From NCBI RefSeq assembly GCF_027912495.1, contig NZ_CP115463.1:2069501-2133500 (forward strand): a stretch of DNA of 64,000 bases, given 5' to 3'. Origin of the DNA: Caulobacter sp. NIBR1757 (lineage in GTDB: Bacteria > Pseudomonadota > Alphaproteobacteria > Caulobacterales > Caulobacteraceae). A program made the translations under genes and the position numbers. Position 1 is the first letter of the stretch, and every line of letters starts with the position of its first letter. Below the pieces are notes generated by a model. It worked only from the letters and a program-made list of their open reading frames with translations, did no database searches and was not told the DNA's origin. Of the stretch, positions 1 to 8,372 are shown one piece after another.

Positions 1-363
1 TATCGCCGTGCCAGCCGTCGACGATGACGGTGACGTCGATGTTGACGACGTCGCCCTCGCGCAGGGCCCAGTCGCCGGGGATGCCGTGGCAGACCACATG
101 GTTGCGCGAGATGCAGACGGTGTGGCCGTAGCCCTTGTAGAACAGGCAGGCGGGCAGGGCGCCGCGCTCGAGGATGAACTCGCGGGCCAGGTCGTCGAGG
201 TGAGAGGTCAGCACGCCCGGCACGACGTGCGGGATCAGCATGTCCAGGCACTGGGCGGCCAGCAGGCCGGCCTTGCGCATGCCCTCGAAGCCCTCGGCCC
301 CGTGGATCTTGATCTCACCCGTGCGGGTCTCGAATTCGATGTCTTCGTCGACGGAATAGGTCA
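1..363 (-). CDS. map: Type I methionine aminopeptidase, N-terminal part (cut by window start)
   Basis: Removes the initiator methionine from new proteins in the cytoplasm. The visible 121 codons start at ATG 363 and read off the window edge in frame. They carry the type I N-terminal pattern (EGFEGMRKAGLLAA), the region CISRNHVVCHGIPGD with the conserved histidine, and NIDVTVIVDGWHGD, where the first metal-binding aspartate lies. The rest of the metal site is outside the window. In many alphaproteobacteria map is near sfsA and a CinA-like gene; here those two lie at 8.4-9.9 kb, so an accessory block seems to sit between them (inference from memory of gene order). Identity is secure from motif order. 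Confidence 0.93.
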
Positions 364-460
364 TGGCAGTCCGGTTCGGGGCCGCCGGCAGGCGACAGGT
401 CAGGCGAGCGTTGAGAGCCCTATGTCGCAATCATAGCACGGAAGTTCAATGCGCGGGGCC

Positions 461-1174
461 TCAAGCGGGCGGTTTGGCCCATTCCATGAGCACGAACCAG
501 GGCGCGCGGCGATGGCGAGCGATCTTCTGTGGATCGCCGCCGTGGGCCGGTGGCTCATCGAAATGGGTGAGGATCAGGCCCTGCTCCAGGCACAGGGTCA
601 TGTAGGTCGACAGCGGCCTGTGCCAGTTGAGGATGCGGATGCCCTGCCAGGCGACCTCCTCGGCCTTCTCGTCCAGATAATCATCGAAGGCGTAAGCCCG
701 CCGCCCGTCCGTGAGGTCGCTCCATCCGAGGGTCATGCCCGCCGAGGTGAAGCTGTTGAGGTTGGCGATCAGCAGCCGCCCGCCGGGCCGCAGAACCCGC
801 GACATCTCGGCGATGGCGGCGCGGACGTCCGGGATGTCGATCAGGGTCAGATAGCTGACGACAAGGTCGAAGCTGGCCTCCGCGAAATCCAGCCCCTCGG
901 CGCGGCCGGACCGGTAGTCGCCCGTCGGATCCAGCCGCCGCGCGGTATCCAGCAGGGCGGCGGTCGGGTCGACGCCAATGGCGGCCACGCCCGTGTCTCG
1001 CAGCATCCGGCAGAACCGGCCCTCGCCGCAGCCGACATCCAGGGCGTTGGCCGGCACGGTTGCGCGCACCCGGGCCAGCATGGGGGCGTCGAGCACATAC
1101 TCGCGACTCCAGTCGCCGCCCTGGCCCTGGCTTGCGACCCAGGCGTCCGCCGACTCGTTCCAGCCGTCGGACAT
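461..1174 (-). CDS. Class I SAM-dependent methyltransferase
   Basis: A 237-aa cytoplasmic protein with the Rossmann-like methyltransferase fold. Motif I is LDVGCGEGRF (about residues 45-54), the acidic end of strand 2 is GVDPTA, and the post-motif region is FDLVVSYLTLIDI followed by MSRVLRPGGRLLIANLN, typical of the Methyltransf_11/25 families. Substrate cannot be read from sequence. It starts 4 bp after the stop of the upstream lytic transglycosylase gene, so the two are probably co-transcribed, though a functional link is not evident. Confidence 0.85.
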   Translation of the reverse strand: MSDGWNESADAWVASQGQGGDWSREYVLDAPMLARVRATVPANALDVGCGEGRFCRMLRDTGVAAIGVDPTAALLDTARRLDPTGDYRSGRAEGLDFAEASFDLVVSYLTLIDIPDVRAAIAEMSRVLRPGGRLLIANLNSFTSAGMTLGWSDLTDGRRAYAFDDYLDEKAEEVAWQGIRILNWHRPLSTYMTLCLEQGLILTHFDEPPAHGGDPQKIARHRRAPWFVLMEWAKPPA

Positions 1175-1178
1175 GGGG

Positions 1179-2840
1179 TCAACGACTGGCGGTTGGATCG
1201 GTCGCGTACGGCTGCGGACCGTCGGGCAGATAGGGCTGGGGTCCGCTCGGCAGGTCGGGCGAGGGCATGACGCCGCGGCGCAGGTCGCTGGACAGGGTCA
1301 GCGGCGCCTGGCCGTGGTTCAGTCGTGCGCGGTAGACCTGAACGTTGGACAGCACGTTCATCACGTAGTTGCGGGTCTCGGCGAAGGGAATGCACTCGAG
1401 GAAGTCGAGCGGATCGCCGTTCGGGTCGCGCGGGTCGCCGCAGAACTGCACCCAGGCCACCGGCCGGCCCGGTCCGGCGTTGTAGCCCGCCGCCGCCATC
1501 GCATAGCTGCCGCCGAGGTTGGAGACCATCTGGCCCAGGTACCCCGAGCCCAGCTGCATGTTGTAGTTCGGCTCCCATAGCCGCTCTGGCTGCCAGTCGA
1601 CGCCGACCCGTTTGGCGGTGGCGCGGGCGGTGCTGGGCAGCAGCTGCATCATGCCGCGGGCGTCGGCGTGGCTGCGGACGCGGGGGTCGAACTGGCTCTC
1701 CTGGCGAACGATGGCCAGGACGAAGGCGTCCTCGGCGCCGCCATAGACCGGCGGCGGGCTGAGCAGCGGATAGCCGCGCTCATGCAGGATCAGGCCGCGC
1801 TGCGCGCCGCGGCGATAGGCGATCAGAGAGACTTCCTGTTCGCCGATGCCCCGCAGGGTGTCGACCAGCATGGCCAGCTCGACCGGCGTCTCAACGGTCT
1901 CGCCCATGTAGAGGCCGAACACCCGCACCAGATTGCGCTCACCGGCCGCCGACAGCAGGCGCAGGGCCCGCACCAGCTCGCCGGTCTCGAAGTCGGCCAG
2001 GTCGCCGGCGGTCGGCTGCGGATCCGGGGTGAGCACCAAGGTGGTGCGGCCGGCCTTCTCGGCCGACAGCTGGCCATAGAAGGTGGTGGTGTGCTCGGCG
2101 CCCTGTTCATAGAATGCCCGGGCCCGGCGGGCGTCACCCATCGCCTCGGCGGCCCGGCCGCGCCAGTAGGCGGCGCGCGCCTTGCTGACCGGACTTCTGA
2201 CGTTCTGCTCCAGCCGCAGGAAATGCATGTCGGCCAGGCGCGGGTCGCGAAGCTTGTTAAGCGCCAGCCAGCCGGCATAGGACTCGGCCTCGGCGAAGTC
2301 CACGCTGCCGGGGCGCAGGCTGTGGTTGCTGATCTCGCGATAGGCGGCGGCCGCGTCGCGGGTCCGCAGGGCATCGTTCATCCGCCGGCGCATGGCGGTG
2401 AAGCCGCCCCCGCCGGACGTGGCGCCGGCGACGGCGCTGTAGGGCACCGGGCCCGGCGGCAGCGCGGCAGTCTGGGCGTCCTGCAAGGCGGCGAGGCGCC
2501 CCTCGGGCCGGGGCCAGCCGGCGAAGTCGTTGACGGCGCGCGACAGCTCGGCCTCGCCAAGGTCCTTGCCCAGGACATCGACGATGGCCCAGTCGACGAT
2601 GCGGCGGGCGACCGGGTCGCTCAGCATGGCCTGCAGCGAGCGGGCCCCGTTCAGATCCTTGCGGCGCACGGCCTCCAGGGCCGACGACAGGGTCTGGGCC
2701 GGTGTTGATGTCGAGACATAGGGCGCCGGCATCGGCGTGGTGGCGACAGGCGGAGCCACGGTCGGCACCGGTTGGTCCTGGCCGCCGACGAGGCTCAGCA
2801 AGAGGGCGACGGCCAGCGCCGATGACAGCAGTTCGATCAA
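1179..2840 (-). CDS. Soluble lytic murein transglycosylase (SLT family)
   Basis: A 553-aa envelope enzyme that cleaves peptidoglycan between MurNAc and GlcNAc to give 1,6-anhydro ends. The N-terminus has a hydrophobic export segment (about residues 2-20). A long alpha-superhelical middle region with TPR-like repeats (YWRGRAAEAMGD) follows. The C-terminal SLT domain has AIVRQESQFDP with the catalytic glutamate, then the conserved ARGMMQLLPSTA and the AAAGYNAGPGR motif. Length and architecture fit Slt70-type enzymes. A methyltransferase gene follows after 4 bp. A proline-rich C-terminal tail follows the catalytic domain. Confidence 0.92.
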   Translation of the reverse strand: MIELLSSALAVALLLSLVGGQDQPVPTVAPPVATTPMPAPYVSTSTPAQTLSSALEAVRRKDLNGARSLQAMLSDPVARRIVDWAIVDVLGKDLGEAELSRAVNDFAGWPRPEGRLAALQDAQTAALPPGPVPYSAVAGATSGGGGFTAMRRRMNDALRTRDAAAAYREISNHSLRPGSVDFAEAESYAGWLALNKLRDPRLADMHFLRLEQNVRSPVSKARAAYWRGRAAEAMGDARRARAFYEQGAEHTTTFYGQLSAEKAGRTTLVLTPDPQPTAGDLADFETGELVRALRLLSAAGERNLVRVFGLYMGETVETPVELAMLVDTLRGIGEQEVSLIAYRRGAQRGLILHERGYPLLSPPPVYGGAEDAFVLAIVRQESQFDPRVRSHADARGMMQLLPSTARATAKRVGVDWQPERLWEPNYNMQLGSGYLGQMVSNLGGSYAMAAAGYNAGPGRPVAWVQFCGDPRDPNGDPLDFLECIPFAETRNYVMNVLSNVQVYRARLNHGQAPLTLSSDLRRGVMPSPDLPSGPQPYLPDGPQPYATDPTASR

Positions 2841-2993
2841 CTCGGACGCCTCCCGAAAACCCAGGTTCTGGACCTTGAGCGCCGACGATTCGCGGTGCCC
2901 TCCAGCCGTTCTGTTTCAACTCATTTCCTCAATAACTTCAAATTGGAGCAAGAGTGGGCCGCGCACGAAATCGTCAGAACAGGTCAGACGGTG

Positions 2994-3023
2994 TTGACCA
3001 AAGAGTTGATATCAACATAAATA
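2994..3023 (+). promoter_or_regulatory. Promoter with MarR-type operator between -35 and -10
   Basis: A TTGACC box at 2994-2999 and a TAAATA box at 3018-3023 are 18 bp apart. The perfect 12-bp palindrome GTTGATATCAAC (3005-3016) fills the spacer. A repressor bound there would block RNA polymerase directly. The position immediately upstream of a MarR-family gene suggests autorepression. The expected transcription start lies at about 3029-3031, which is the GTG codon itself. Confidence 0.6.
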
Positions 3024-3028
3024 GATGC

Positions 3029-3493
3029 GTGACCGACGCCATCTCCTACGCCGCCACCCACCACATCCGGGACAGCTGCCTTTGCCTGCACGCCCAGCGC
3101 GCGGCCCGGGCCCTGGCCCGGCGGTTTGACGACGCCCTGCGCCCGGTCGGCCTGACCAACAGCCAGTTTTCACTGCTCAATGCGCTGAACCGTCCGAGCC
3201 CCGCGACGATGGGCGATGTGGCGCGCCTGCTCGGCGCCGACCGTACCACCCTGACCGCCGCGCTCAAGGTGCTTGAGCGCGAGGGGCTGACGCTCACCCA
3301 GGCCGACCCCGCCGACCAGCGCGCCCGCCGCATCGCCCTCACTCCCGCCGGCCACGGCCGCCTGGCCGCCGCCCTGCCGATCTGGACGGCCGTGCACGCC
3401 GCCCTCGAAGCCGGCCTCGATACCGATCAGCCAGCCGAGCTGCGCCGGGGCCTGAACGCCCTGGCCGCGCCGGCTGCCCCCCTATGTGAGTAA
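3029..3493 (+). CDS. MarR-family winged-helix transcriptional regulator
   Basis: A 154-aa dimeric DNA-binding regulator, expected to respond to phenolic or electrophilic ligands. The core reads LTNSQFSLLNALNRP, then the helix-turn-helix (MGDVARLLGADRTTLTAALKVLEREGL) and the wing (DPADQRARRIALTPAGHGRL), all canonical MarR. GTG 3029 was chosen because the family core begins shortly after it and a promoter with palindromic operator ends just upstream. An alternative GTG at 2954 with GGAG in front would add 25 residues across that operator. The GST and YCII genes follow in the same direction within 20 bp each, so they are probably its targets. Confidence 0.85.
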   Translation: MTDAISYAATHHIRDSCLCLHAQRAARALARRFDDALRPVGLTNSQFSLLNALNRPSPATMGDVARLLGADRTTLTAALKVLEREGLTLTQADPADQRARRIALTPAGHGRLAAALPIWTAVHAALEAGLDTDQPAELRRGLNALAAPAAPLCE

Positions 3494-3511
3494 CTTGAAG
3501 AGGAGTTCCCC

Positions 3512-4159
3512 ATGACCATCCAGGTAAGCGCCTTCAAATGGGTGCCCGATTTCGCTCAGGGCTTCGTCCGCGACCTGCGGGTCCGCTGGGCGCTGGAAGA
3601 GGCCGGCGTGCCCTACGAGGCCGACCTCATCGACGTCATGAACAAGGGCGCCGCCTACAGCGACTGGCAGCCCTTCGCCCAGGTGCCGGCCTATCGCGAC
3701 GGCGATGTCGAGATGTTCGAGTCCGGCGCCATCGTCATCTTCCTGGCCGGGAAGTACGAGGCCCTCAGCCCGCGAGACGACGCCGGCCGGGCGAGGGTCA
3801 TCACCTGGGTGCTGGCGGCGCTGAACTCCATCGAGATCCACACCGTCCAGCTCGGTTCGATCGACCTGTTCCACAAGGGCGAGGCCTGGACCCACGAGCG
3901 TCGGCCGCAGGTGATCGCCGACCTCAAGCAGCGGCTGCAGCAGCTCAGCGACGCGCTTGGCGACAAGGACTACCTGGAGGGCCGGTTCACGGCCGGCGAC
4001 CTGATCATGGCCACCGTCCTGCGCGAGGTCGATCGCACCGAACTGCTGTCCAAATACCCGAACCTCGAGGTCTACCTCGACCGCTGCACCGAACGGCCGG
4101 CCTTCAAGCGGGCCATGGAGGCCCAGCTGCAGCCCTTCCGCGAACACGCCCCCGCCTGA
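3512..4159 (+). CDS. Glutathione S-transferase family protein
   Basis: A 215-aa soluble protein with an N-terminal thioredoxin-like GST domain ([18 protein letters not shown]; then the cis-proline region AQVPAYRDGDVEMFESGAIVIFL with the ES motif that contacts glutathione) and an all-helical C-terminal domain (FTAGDLIMATVL, the conserved N-capping box). GAAGAGGAG provides a strong ribosome site. It is paralogous to the GST at 7722-8372, sharing [14 protein letters not shown] and the FESGA motif. It lies in a MarR-GST-YCII unit, which suggests an inducible detoxification role; substrate unknown. Confidence 0.9.
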   Translation: MTIQVSAFKWVPDFAQGFVRDLRVRWALEEAGVPYEADLIDVMNKGAAYSDWQPFAQVPAYRDGDVEMFESGAIVIFLAGKYEALSPRDDAGRARVITWVLAALNSIEIHTVQLGSIDLFHKGEAWTHERRPQVIADLKQRLQQLSDALGDKDYLEGRFTAGDLIMATVLREVDRTELLSKYPNLEVYLDRCTERPAFKRAMEAQLQPFREHAPA

Positions 4160-4181
4160 TCAGACAACCAAGGAGAACACC

Positions 4182-4523
4182 ATGGCTCAGTTCCTCGCCG
4201 TCTACACCGCCTCGCCCGACAAACCGATGGGCGGGCCCGGCGACATGGACCCCGCCGAGATCGGCCGGGGCATGGACGCCTGGGGCAAGTGGATGGAGGA
4301 CAACGCCGACCGCCTTGTGGTCGCCGGCGGTCCGCTCGGCAAAACCAAGAAGACCTCCAGGGCCGGGGTCCAGGACATCAGCAACCTGATGACCGGCTTC
4401 ACCATCTTCACCGCCGACAGCCATGAAGAGGCGGCAAGGCTGTTCATTGACCACCCACACTTCTCCATCTTCCCTGGCGAAGGCGTCGAGGTGATGCAGA
4501 TCATGCCGATTCCGACGCGCTAG
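4182..4523 (+). CDS. YCII-related domain protein
   Basis: A 113-aa protein of the YCII/DGPF dimeric alpha-beta barrel family. Recognisable parts are the N-terminal strand FLAVYTASPD, the central FTIFTADSHEEAARLFIDHPH with the conserved histidine region, and the C-terminal strand VEVMQIMPI. The family includes small hydrolase or dehalogenase-like enzymes, but most members have no known reaction. It follows the GST gene by 22 bp with an AAGGAG ribosome site and is probably in the MarR-controlled unit. Its TAG stop is embedded in a CTAG shared with the convergent gene at 4520-5059. Confidence 0.85.
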   Translation: MAQFLAVYTASPDKPMGGPGDMDPAEIGRGMDAWGKWMEDNADRLVVAGGPLGKTKKTSRAGVQDISNLMTGFTIFTADSHEEAARLFIDHPHFSIFPGEGVEVMQIMPIPTR

Positions 4524-5059
4524 CCGGCTCTGGCGCTGGTCCAGCGGATCAGCGCCAGGGCTTCGGGCGGTGGGCGGCGTTCCTTGCGCAGGTAGACGGC
4601 GCCGTCGTCCGTGCGGCTGAGCAGGTCGATGCCGACCATGTCGCGCCGCAGGATGGCCGGGTCACCGAACAGGTGCTCGGCCTTCAACCGCTCGCTGATC
4701 TGCCGCTCGTTGAGCGGCGTCTCGGTCGGCAGCCGCGACCACATCACCCAAAGGCACAGGCGCTGCTGGCTGACTTTCGATGGCCAGCTGGCCAGCTTGC
4801 CGTCGGCGTTGAAGTAGCGCGCCGTGCGCTCGACCATGCGGTTGTCGACCGGATCGGCCGCCGCCGGCGTGGCGAGCCGCTGGCCGGCGTCATGCTGGGC
4901 CTTCAGCGCCTGGTAGTTCCGGTGACCGGCGGCGCGGGCCAGGATATTGAGCATCTGGACATGGCCGGGTGGGGTATCGAGCGCGCTGATCTCGCGGCTC
5001 AGGGTCCTGGCAAGCGCCGAAATGTCGGGCGCCGAAAAGGGCAGGGGGTCTCTCATCAC
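4520..5059 (-). CDS. DUF2087-domain protein with glyoxalase-superfamily-like N-terminus
   Basis: A 179-aa cytoplasmic protein. The C-terminal half (RTARYFNADGKLASWPSKVSQQ ... LRRDMVGIDLLSRTDDG) is the DUF2087 fold, a winged-helix-like module often attached to HTH regulators or found alone. The N-terminal half contains LNILARAAGHRNYQALKAQ, a helix pattern I know from proteins annotated as glyoxalase superfamily. Function is unknown; a nucleic-acid-binding role is possible. Start ATG 5059 has a second Met next to it. It converges on the YCII gene and overlaps it by the 4-bp CTAG. Confidence 0.75.
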   Translation of the reverse strand: MMRDPLPFSAPDISALARTLSREISALDTPPGHVQMLNILARAAGHRNYQALKAQHDAGQRLATPAAADPVDNRMVERTARYFNADGKLASWPSKVSQQRLCLWVMWSRLPTETPLNERQISERLKAEHLFGDPAILRRDMVGIDLLSRTDDGAVYLRKERRPPPEALALIRWTSARAG

Positions 5060-5248
5060 TTATCCTCGTCGTGCCGAGGCGATCCGCGGGGGATCGGTCG
5101 TGGTCGCTGACTTACGACTTCGGCACGGGACAAGCGGGTGACGAAGAAAAGCGAAGGGGCAGGTTTAGCTTCCCGGATGGGACAGCGACGCCTTGGTGAA
5201 CTGCCGACCGGGGCGGGCGATAGCACAGCCGGGAGCGGAGGTGAACCC

Positions 5249-5833
5249 TCAGGCCGAAGGCCCGAACCAGTCCAGCATGATGCGCCGGCCCCCGACTTCG
5301 AGCCCGAGGAGCCGGGCTCGGCCGTCGCGCCCCACCGAGACCAGGGCGAAGGCAGTCGGCTCTGCCGCCGCGCTGAGGCGCAAGGCCGCCTCTATGGCCT
5401 GGGCCTCCTTCTGCGAGGCGTGAAAGCGGTCGAGGCCGATATCCAGCGAGAGCGTCGACTGATCGCGGTCGCTCACCCAGCAGCCGATATCGCCCCGCAC
5501 GGCGACCGGGGCCAGTTTGAGGGCCGCGTCCCGACTGACCGTTTCACCGACGATGACTGTTTCTCCCGGCGAGGGACGCAGCGCGACCCAGCGGTTCCTG
5601 CCATAGCCGGCCGGCTGCGGGATCGCCTCGCAGGTTCGCCCCCTGACCGATTGCCGGATTTGCAGCTGCACATAGTGGCCACTGAGCAGGCTGCGTGGAT
5701 CGACGCCCTCGAGGGCCAGCCGGACCTCTGTCCCCTCGGCCCGGGCCTGGTGCTCGCCATGGATCAGCCAGACCAGGGCGCCGGCCAGCAAGACCGCCGC
5801 ACCGACAGTCAGCCAGGCGCGGAGGCGGCTCAT
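5249..5833 (-). CDS. GDYXXLXY-family membrane-anchored protein
   Basis: A 194-aa protein with one N-terminal membrane anchor (LTVGAAVLLAGALVWLIHG) and an extracytoplasmic domain. Its signature SGHYVQLQ is a variant of the GDYXXLXY motif that names the family, with His for Asp. The family has no known reaction and is nearly always encoded directly after a DUF2157 membrane protein, as here. The two genes overlap by ATGA (5830-5833), so they are translationally coupled and probably act together in the envelope. Confidence 0.85.
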   Translation of the reverse strand: MSRLRAWLTVGAAVLLAGALVWLIHGEHQARAEGTEVRLALEGVDPRSLLSGHYVQLQIRQSVRGRTCEAIPQPAGYGRNRWVALRPSPGETVIVGETVSRDAALKLAPVAVRGDIGCWVSDRDQSTLSLDIGLDRFHASQKEAQAIEAALRLSAAAEPTAFALVSVGRDGRARLLGLEVGGRRIMLDWFGPSA

Positions 5834-6882
5834 GACGCGCCCCTCCGCCGCAGCAGCCAGCCGGCTCCCAGCACCAGCACCGCCGCGGCCCCGAAGACCA
5901 TGGCCGCGTAGATCAGGTCCAGTCCCAGATCGAAGAGCACCGCCGCCACCGCCGCCATGAGCGACACCACGCCGGCTGCGGTAACCAGGGCGTGGCGTTC
6001 GTGGCGGCCGAGCGCCAGCACCGCGCCGCTGATCAGCAGCCAGACACCGCGGTGTACGACCTTCACCGTATCGCCGGCGTTCCAGACGGCGACGCCGGCA
6101 AAGGCGGCAAGCGCCGCCCATACCCACCAACCGTAAAAGATCGTCGCCTCCTGTCGCCCGCCCTGGCGTCTGCCGCCGGCGAGGAAGGCGGCGACGGCAA
6201 GCGCCAGGCTGGCCGAAACGCCGACGACCGCGTGGTTGACCTGATCGGGCGTCAACCGGTCGGCGGTCAGCCACACGCCGATGGCGAAGGCCAGGCCCGC
6301 GGCATGGGCGGCCGGAACCGATCGCCACAGCCAGGCTGTCGCGACCCCGACGACGGAGGCCGGCATCAGCCAGAAGGTCTCCGGAGACTCGAAATCCGCC
6401 ATGCCGACGAACAGCAGAGCGGCGATCAGCGCGCCGCTGGATCGTCCGACCAGCGCCAGAAGTCCGGCCCCGGCCGCCGCTCCAAGCAGGGCGGTCTTGG
6501 GATCGCCGGCGATATCGAAGATCTGCCCGGTCAGGCCGATGGAGGCGGCGAACAGCGCCGCCGCCAGGGTCAGCAGGCCATTGGAGGCGTTGGGCCGGCC
6601 CCTGGCGCCGGTCCAGGCGCCGCCGCCCGCCGCCGCCAGGAAGGCGACCAAGAGGATGGCGAACCGGCCGATGCGCGGGATGCCGTCCCAGTTGGCGGCC
6701 ACGAAGGCGATCACCGCCGCCCCGATGAACACCACCCCGACCAGCGCCAGGGTGGTCGCCGCATCCAGCCGTCGTGGCTCGGCGGTCATGTCCAGCATGG
6801 CCTGGCGGTTCTCTGCCGGGGCCAGGCCGGCGGCGATCCAGCGGTCCAGGTCGGCTGTCAGGCGTTCGCGGTAACTGGCCAT
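5830..6882 (-). CDS. DUF2157 polytopic membrane protein
   Basis: A 350-aa inner-membrane protein. A short cytoplasmic N-terminus (YRERLTADLDRWIAAGLAPAEN) resembles the DUF2157 start, and roughly ten hydrophobic segments follow (for example TLALVGVVFIGAAVIAFVAA and FAILLVAFLAAAGGGAW), ending in an RRRGAS tail. Function is unknown in the family. It overlaps the GDYXXLXY gene by 4 bp and is divergent from the ArsR gene across an 82-bp gap. Confidence 0.85.
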   Translation of the reverse strand: MASYRERLTADLDRWIAAGLAPAENRQAMLDMTAEPRRLDAATTLALVGVVFIGAAVIAFVAANWDGIPRIGRFAILLVAFLAAAGGGAWTGARGRPNASNGLLTLAAALFAASIGLTGQIFDIAGDPKTALLGAAAGAGLLALVGRSSGALIAALLFVGMADFESPETFWLMPASVVGVATAWLWRSVPAAHAAGLAFAIGVWLTADRLTPDQVNHAVVGVSASLALAVAAFLAGGRRQGGRQEATIFYGWWVWAALAAFAGVAVWNAGDTVKVVHRGVWLLISGAVLALGRHERHALVTAAGVVSLMAAVAAVLFDLGLDLIYAAMVFGAAAVLVLGAGWLLRRRGAS

Positions 6883-6964
6883 TCTCCCCCCGGGGCGGCT
6901 CTGTCGGAGGGAGACTAGCGGACGGCGGTTGACTTCGCGATCAAAACTCTGAACACTTCGCTAC

Positions 6965-7300
6965 ATGGTGAAGTATAAAGCCGCCGATATGGACCGCACC
7001 TTCGCGGCGCTCGCCGACCCGACCCGGCGCTATGTGCTGGAGCGGCTGACCAACGAGCCCGGTGTCTCGGTCAGTGAGCTGGCGCGGCCGCTGTCGTTGA
7101 AGCTGCCCGGCCTGACCAAGCACCTGGATGTGTTGTCCGACGCCGGCCTCATCACCCGCTCCAAGACGGGGAGAAAGGTCGCCGTCCAGCTGGCGGCGGA
7201 GCCGATGCGCGAGGCGATGGCCTGGCTGGCCCGGTACGAGCGCTTCTGGAGCGCCAGCCTCGACCGGCTGGCGGCCTTTGTCGAACGGGAGGAGCCATGA
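6965..7300 (+). CDS. ArsR-family winged-helix regulator
   Basis: A 111-aa dimeric repressor. MDRTFAALADPTRRYVLERL begins the fold, the helix-turn-helix is VSELARPLSLKLPGLTKHLDVL, and the wing is ISRSKTGRKVAVQL-like (LITRSKTGRKV). It lacks the CVC metal-binding motif of true arsenic sensors and fits the subgroup paired with SRPBCC proteins. ATG 6965 is used; an internal ATG at 6989 is a plausible alternative, since homologues usually begin at MDRTF. ACTTC and GAAGT (6955-6974 region) form an inverted repeat over the start, a possible operator. It overlaps the SRPBCC gene by ATGA. Confidence 0.88.
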   Translation: MVKYKAADMDRTFAALADPTRRYVLERLTNEPGVSVSELARPLSLKLPGLTKHLDVLSDAGLITRSKTGRKVAVQLAAEPMREAMAWLARYERFWSASLDRLAAFVEREEP

Positions 7301-7722
7301 CCCTGCCCAGCGTGACGTTTGTCCGCCGCATCAAGGCCTCGCCCGCCCGGGTCTGGGCGGCAATCACCGTTCCCGCCCAGATGGCGCAGTGGTGGGGCCC
7401 GGACGCCGGACCGACCCTCAGCGCCGAATCCGACCTGCGTCCCGGCGGCCGCTACAGCGTCGTCTTCCAGATGCTGAACGGCCAGGAGGGCAATCCCACC
7501 GGGGCCTATCGCGAAATCGTTCCAGGCCAGAAGCTGGTCTTCACCTGGGAACTGGCCGGCGAGCCGGACTCTCTGGTGACGTTTCTGCTCAAGCCGGTCG
7601 ACGGCGGGACCGAACTCACCCTGACCCACGAACAGCTGCCGAGCGAGCCGCTGCGCGTCAGCCATGCGCGGGGCTGGGCCGGCTTCCTGGATGAACTCTC
7701 AGCCTTTCTTGGAGATGTGTGA
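7297..7722 (+). CDS. SRPBCC (AHSA1-type) domain protein
   Basis: A 141-aa helix-grip-fold protein of the AHSA1/START superfamily that encloses a hydrophobic ligand cavity. The diagnostic features are FVRRIKASPARVWAAITVPAQMAQWWGP at the start, DLRPGGRYSV in the middle, and a C-terminal helix (RGWAGFLDELSAFL). The family is regularly encoded after an ArsR regulator; the ligand is unknown. It overlaps the regulator by 4 bp and the GST by 1 bp (TGATG), so the three form a coupled operon. Confidence 0.9.
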   Translation: MTLPSVTFVRRIKASPARVWAAITVPAQMAQWWGPDAGPTLSAESDLRPGGRYSVVFQMLNGQEGNPTGAYREIVPGQKLVFTWELAGEPDSLVTFLLKPVDGGTELTLTHEQLPSEPLRVSHARGWAGFLDELSAFLGDV

Positions 7723-8372
7723 TGGGCGATCTGGTGATCACCACCTACGACTGGGTCCCGGAGATGCCGCGCGGCCATGTCCGCGACATCCGGCTGCGCT
7801 GGGCGCTCGAGGAGGCCGGGTTGCCCTACCGGGTCGAGAGCACCCCGTTCCAGGACCGCGGCGCGGAGCATTTCGCCCACCAGCCGTTTGGCCAGACCCC
7901 ATGGCTGACCGACGGCGAGCTGTCGATCTTCGAAAGCGGCGCTTGCCTGCTGCATCTGGGCGAGCTCAGCGCGGTGCTGATGCCGGCCGATCCGAAGGGG
8001 CGCAACGCGGCCAGGGAATGGCTGTTCGCGGCGCTCGCCTCGGTCGAGGCGGCGACGCAACCCTGGACCCTGCTTACCATGATGGGCCGCAACCAGCCGA
8101 ACCCGGCATGGGACTTCCTGGACAATTTCAACACCCTGCGGCTGCAGCGCATGGAGCCGGTGCTGGCAGCGCGGGAGTGGCTTGCGAACAGCTTTTCCAT
8201 CGCCGACATCATGATGGCCGACGTGCTGCGGCTGGTCGATCGGCTGGGCGGCCTGGCCGCCTATCCCGCCTGCAAGGCCTATGTCGATCGCGCCACGGCC
8301 CGCCCGGCCTTCCGCAAGGCCCACGCCGACCAGATGGCCCACTTCGCCGCCGCCGACGCCGCTCGCGCCTAG
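7722..8372 (+). CDS. Glutathione S-transferase family protein (paralogue of 3512-4159)
   Basis: A 216-aa GST with thioredoxin-like N-domain ([39 protein letters not shown] with cis-Pro and the ES motif) and a helical C-domain ([16 protein letters not shown]). ATG 7722 gives a 1-bp TGATG overlap with the SRPBCC gene; a GTG one codon upstream is possible. It is clearly homologous to the GST 4 kb upstream but sits under a different regulator. Its stop shares CTAG with sfsA. Confidence 0.9.
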   Translation: MGDLVITTYDWVPEMPRGHVRDIRLRWALEEAGLPYRVESTPFQDRGAEHFAHQPFGQTPWLTDGELSIFESGACLLHLGELSAVLMPADPKGRNAAREWLFAALASVEAATQPWTLLTMMGRNQPNPAWDFLDNFNTLRLQRMEPVLAAREWLANSFSIADIMMADVLRLVDRLGGLAAYPACKAYVDRATARPAFRKAHADQMAHFAAADAARA

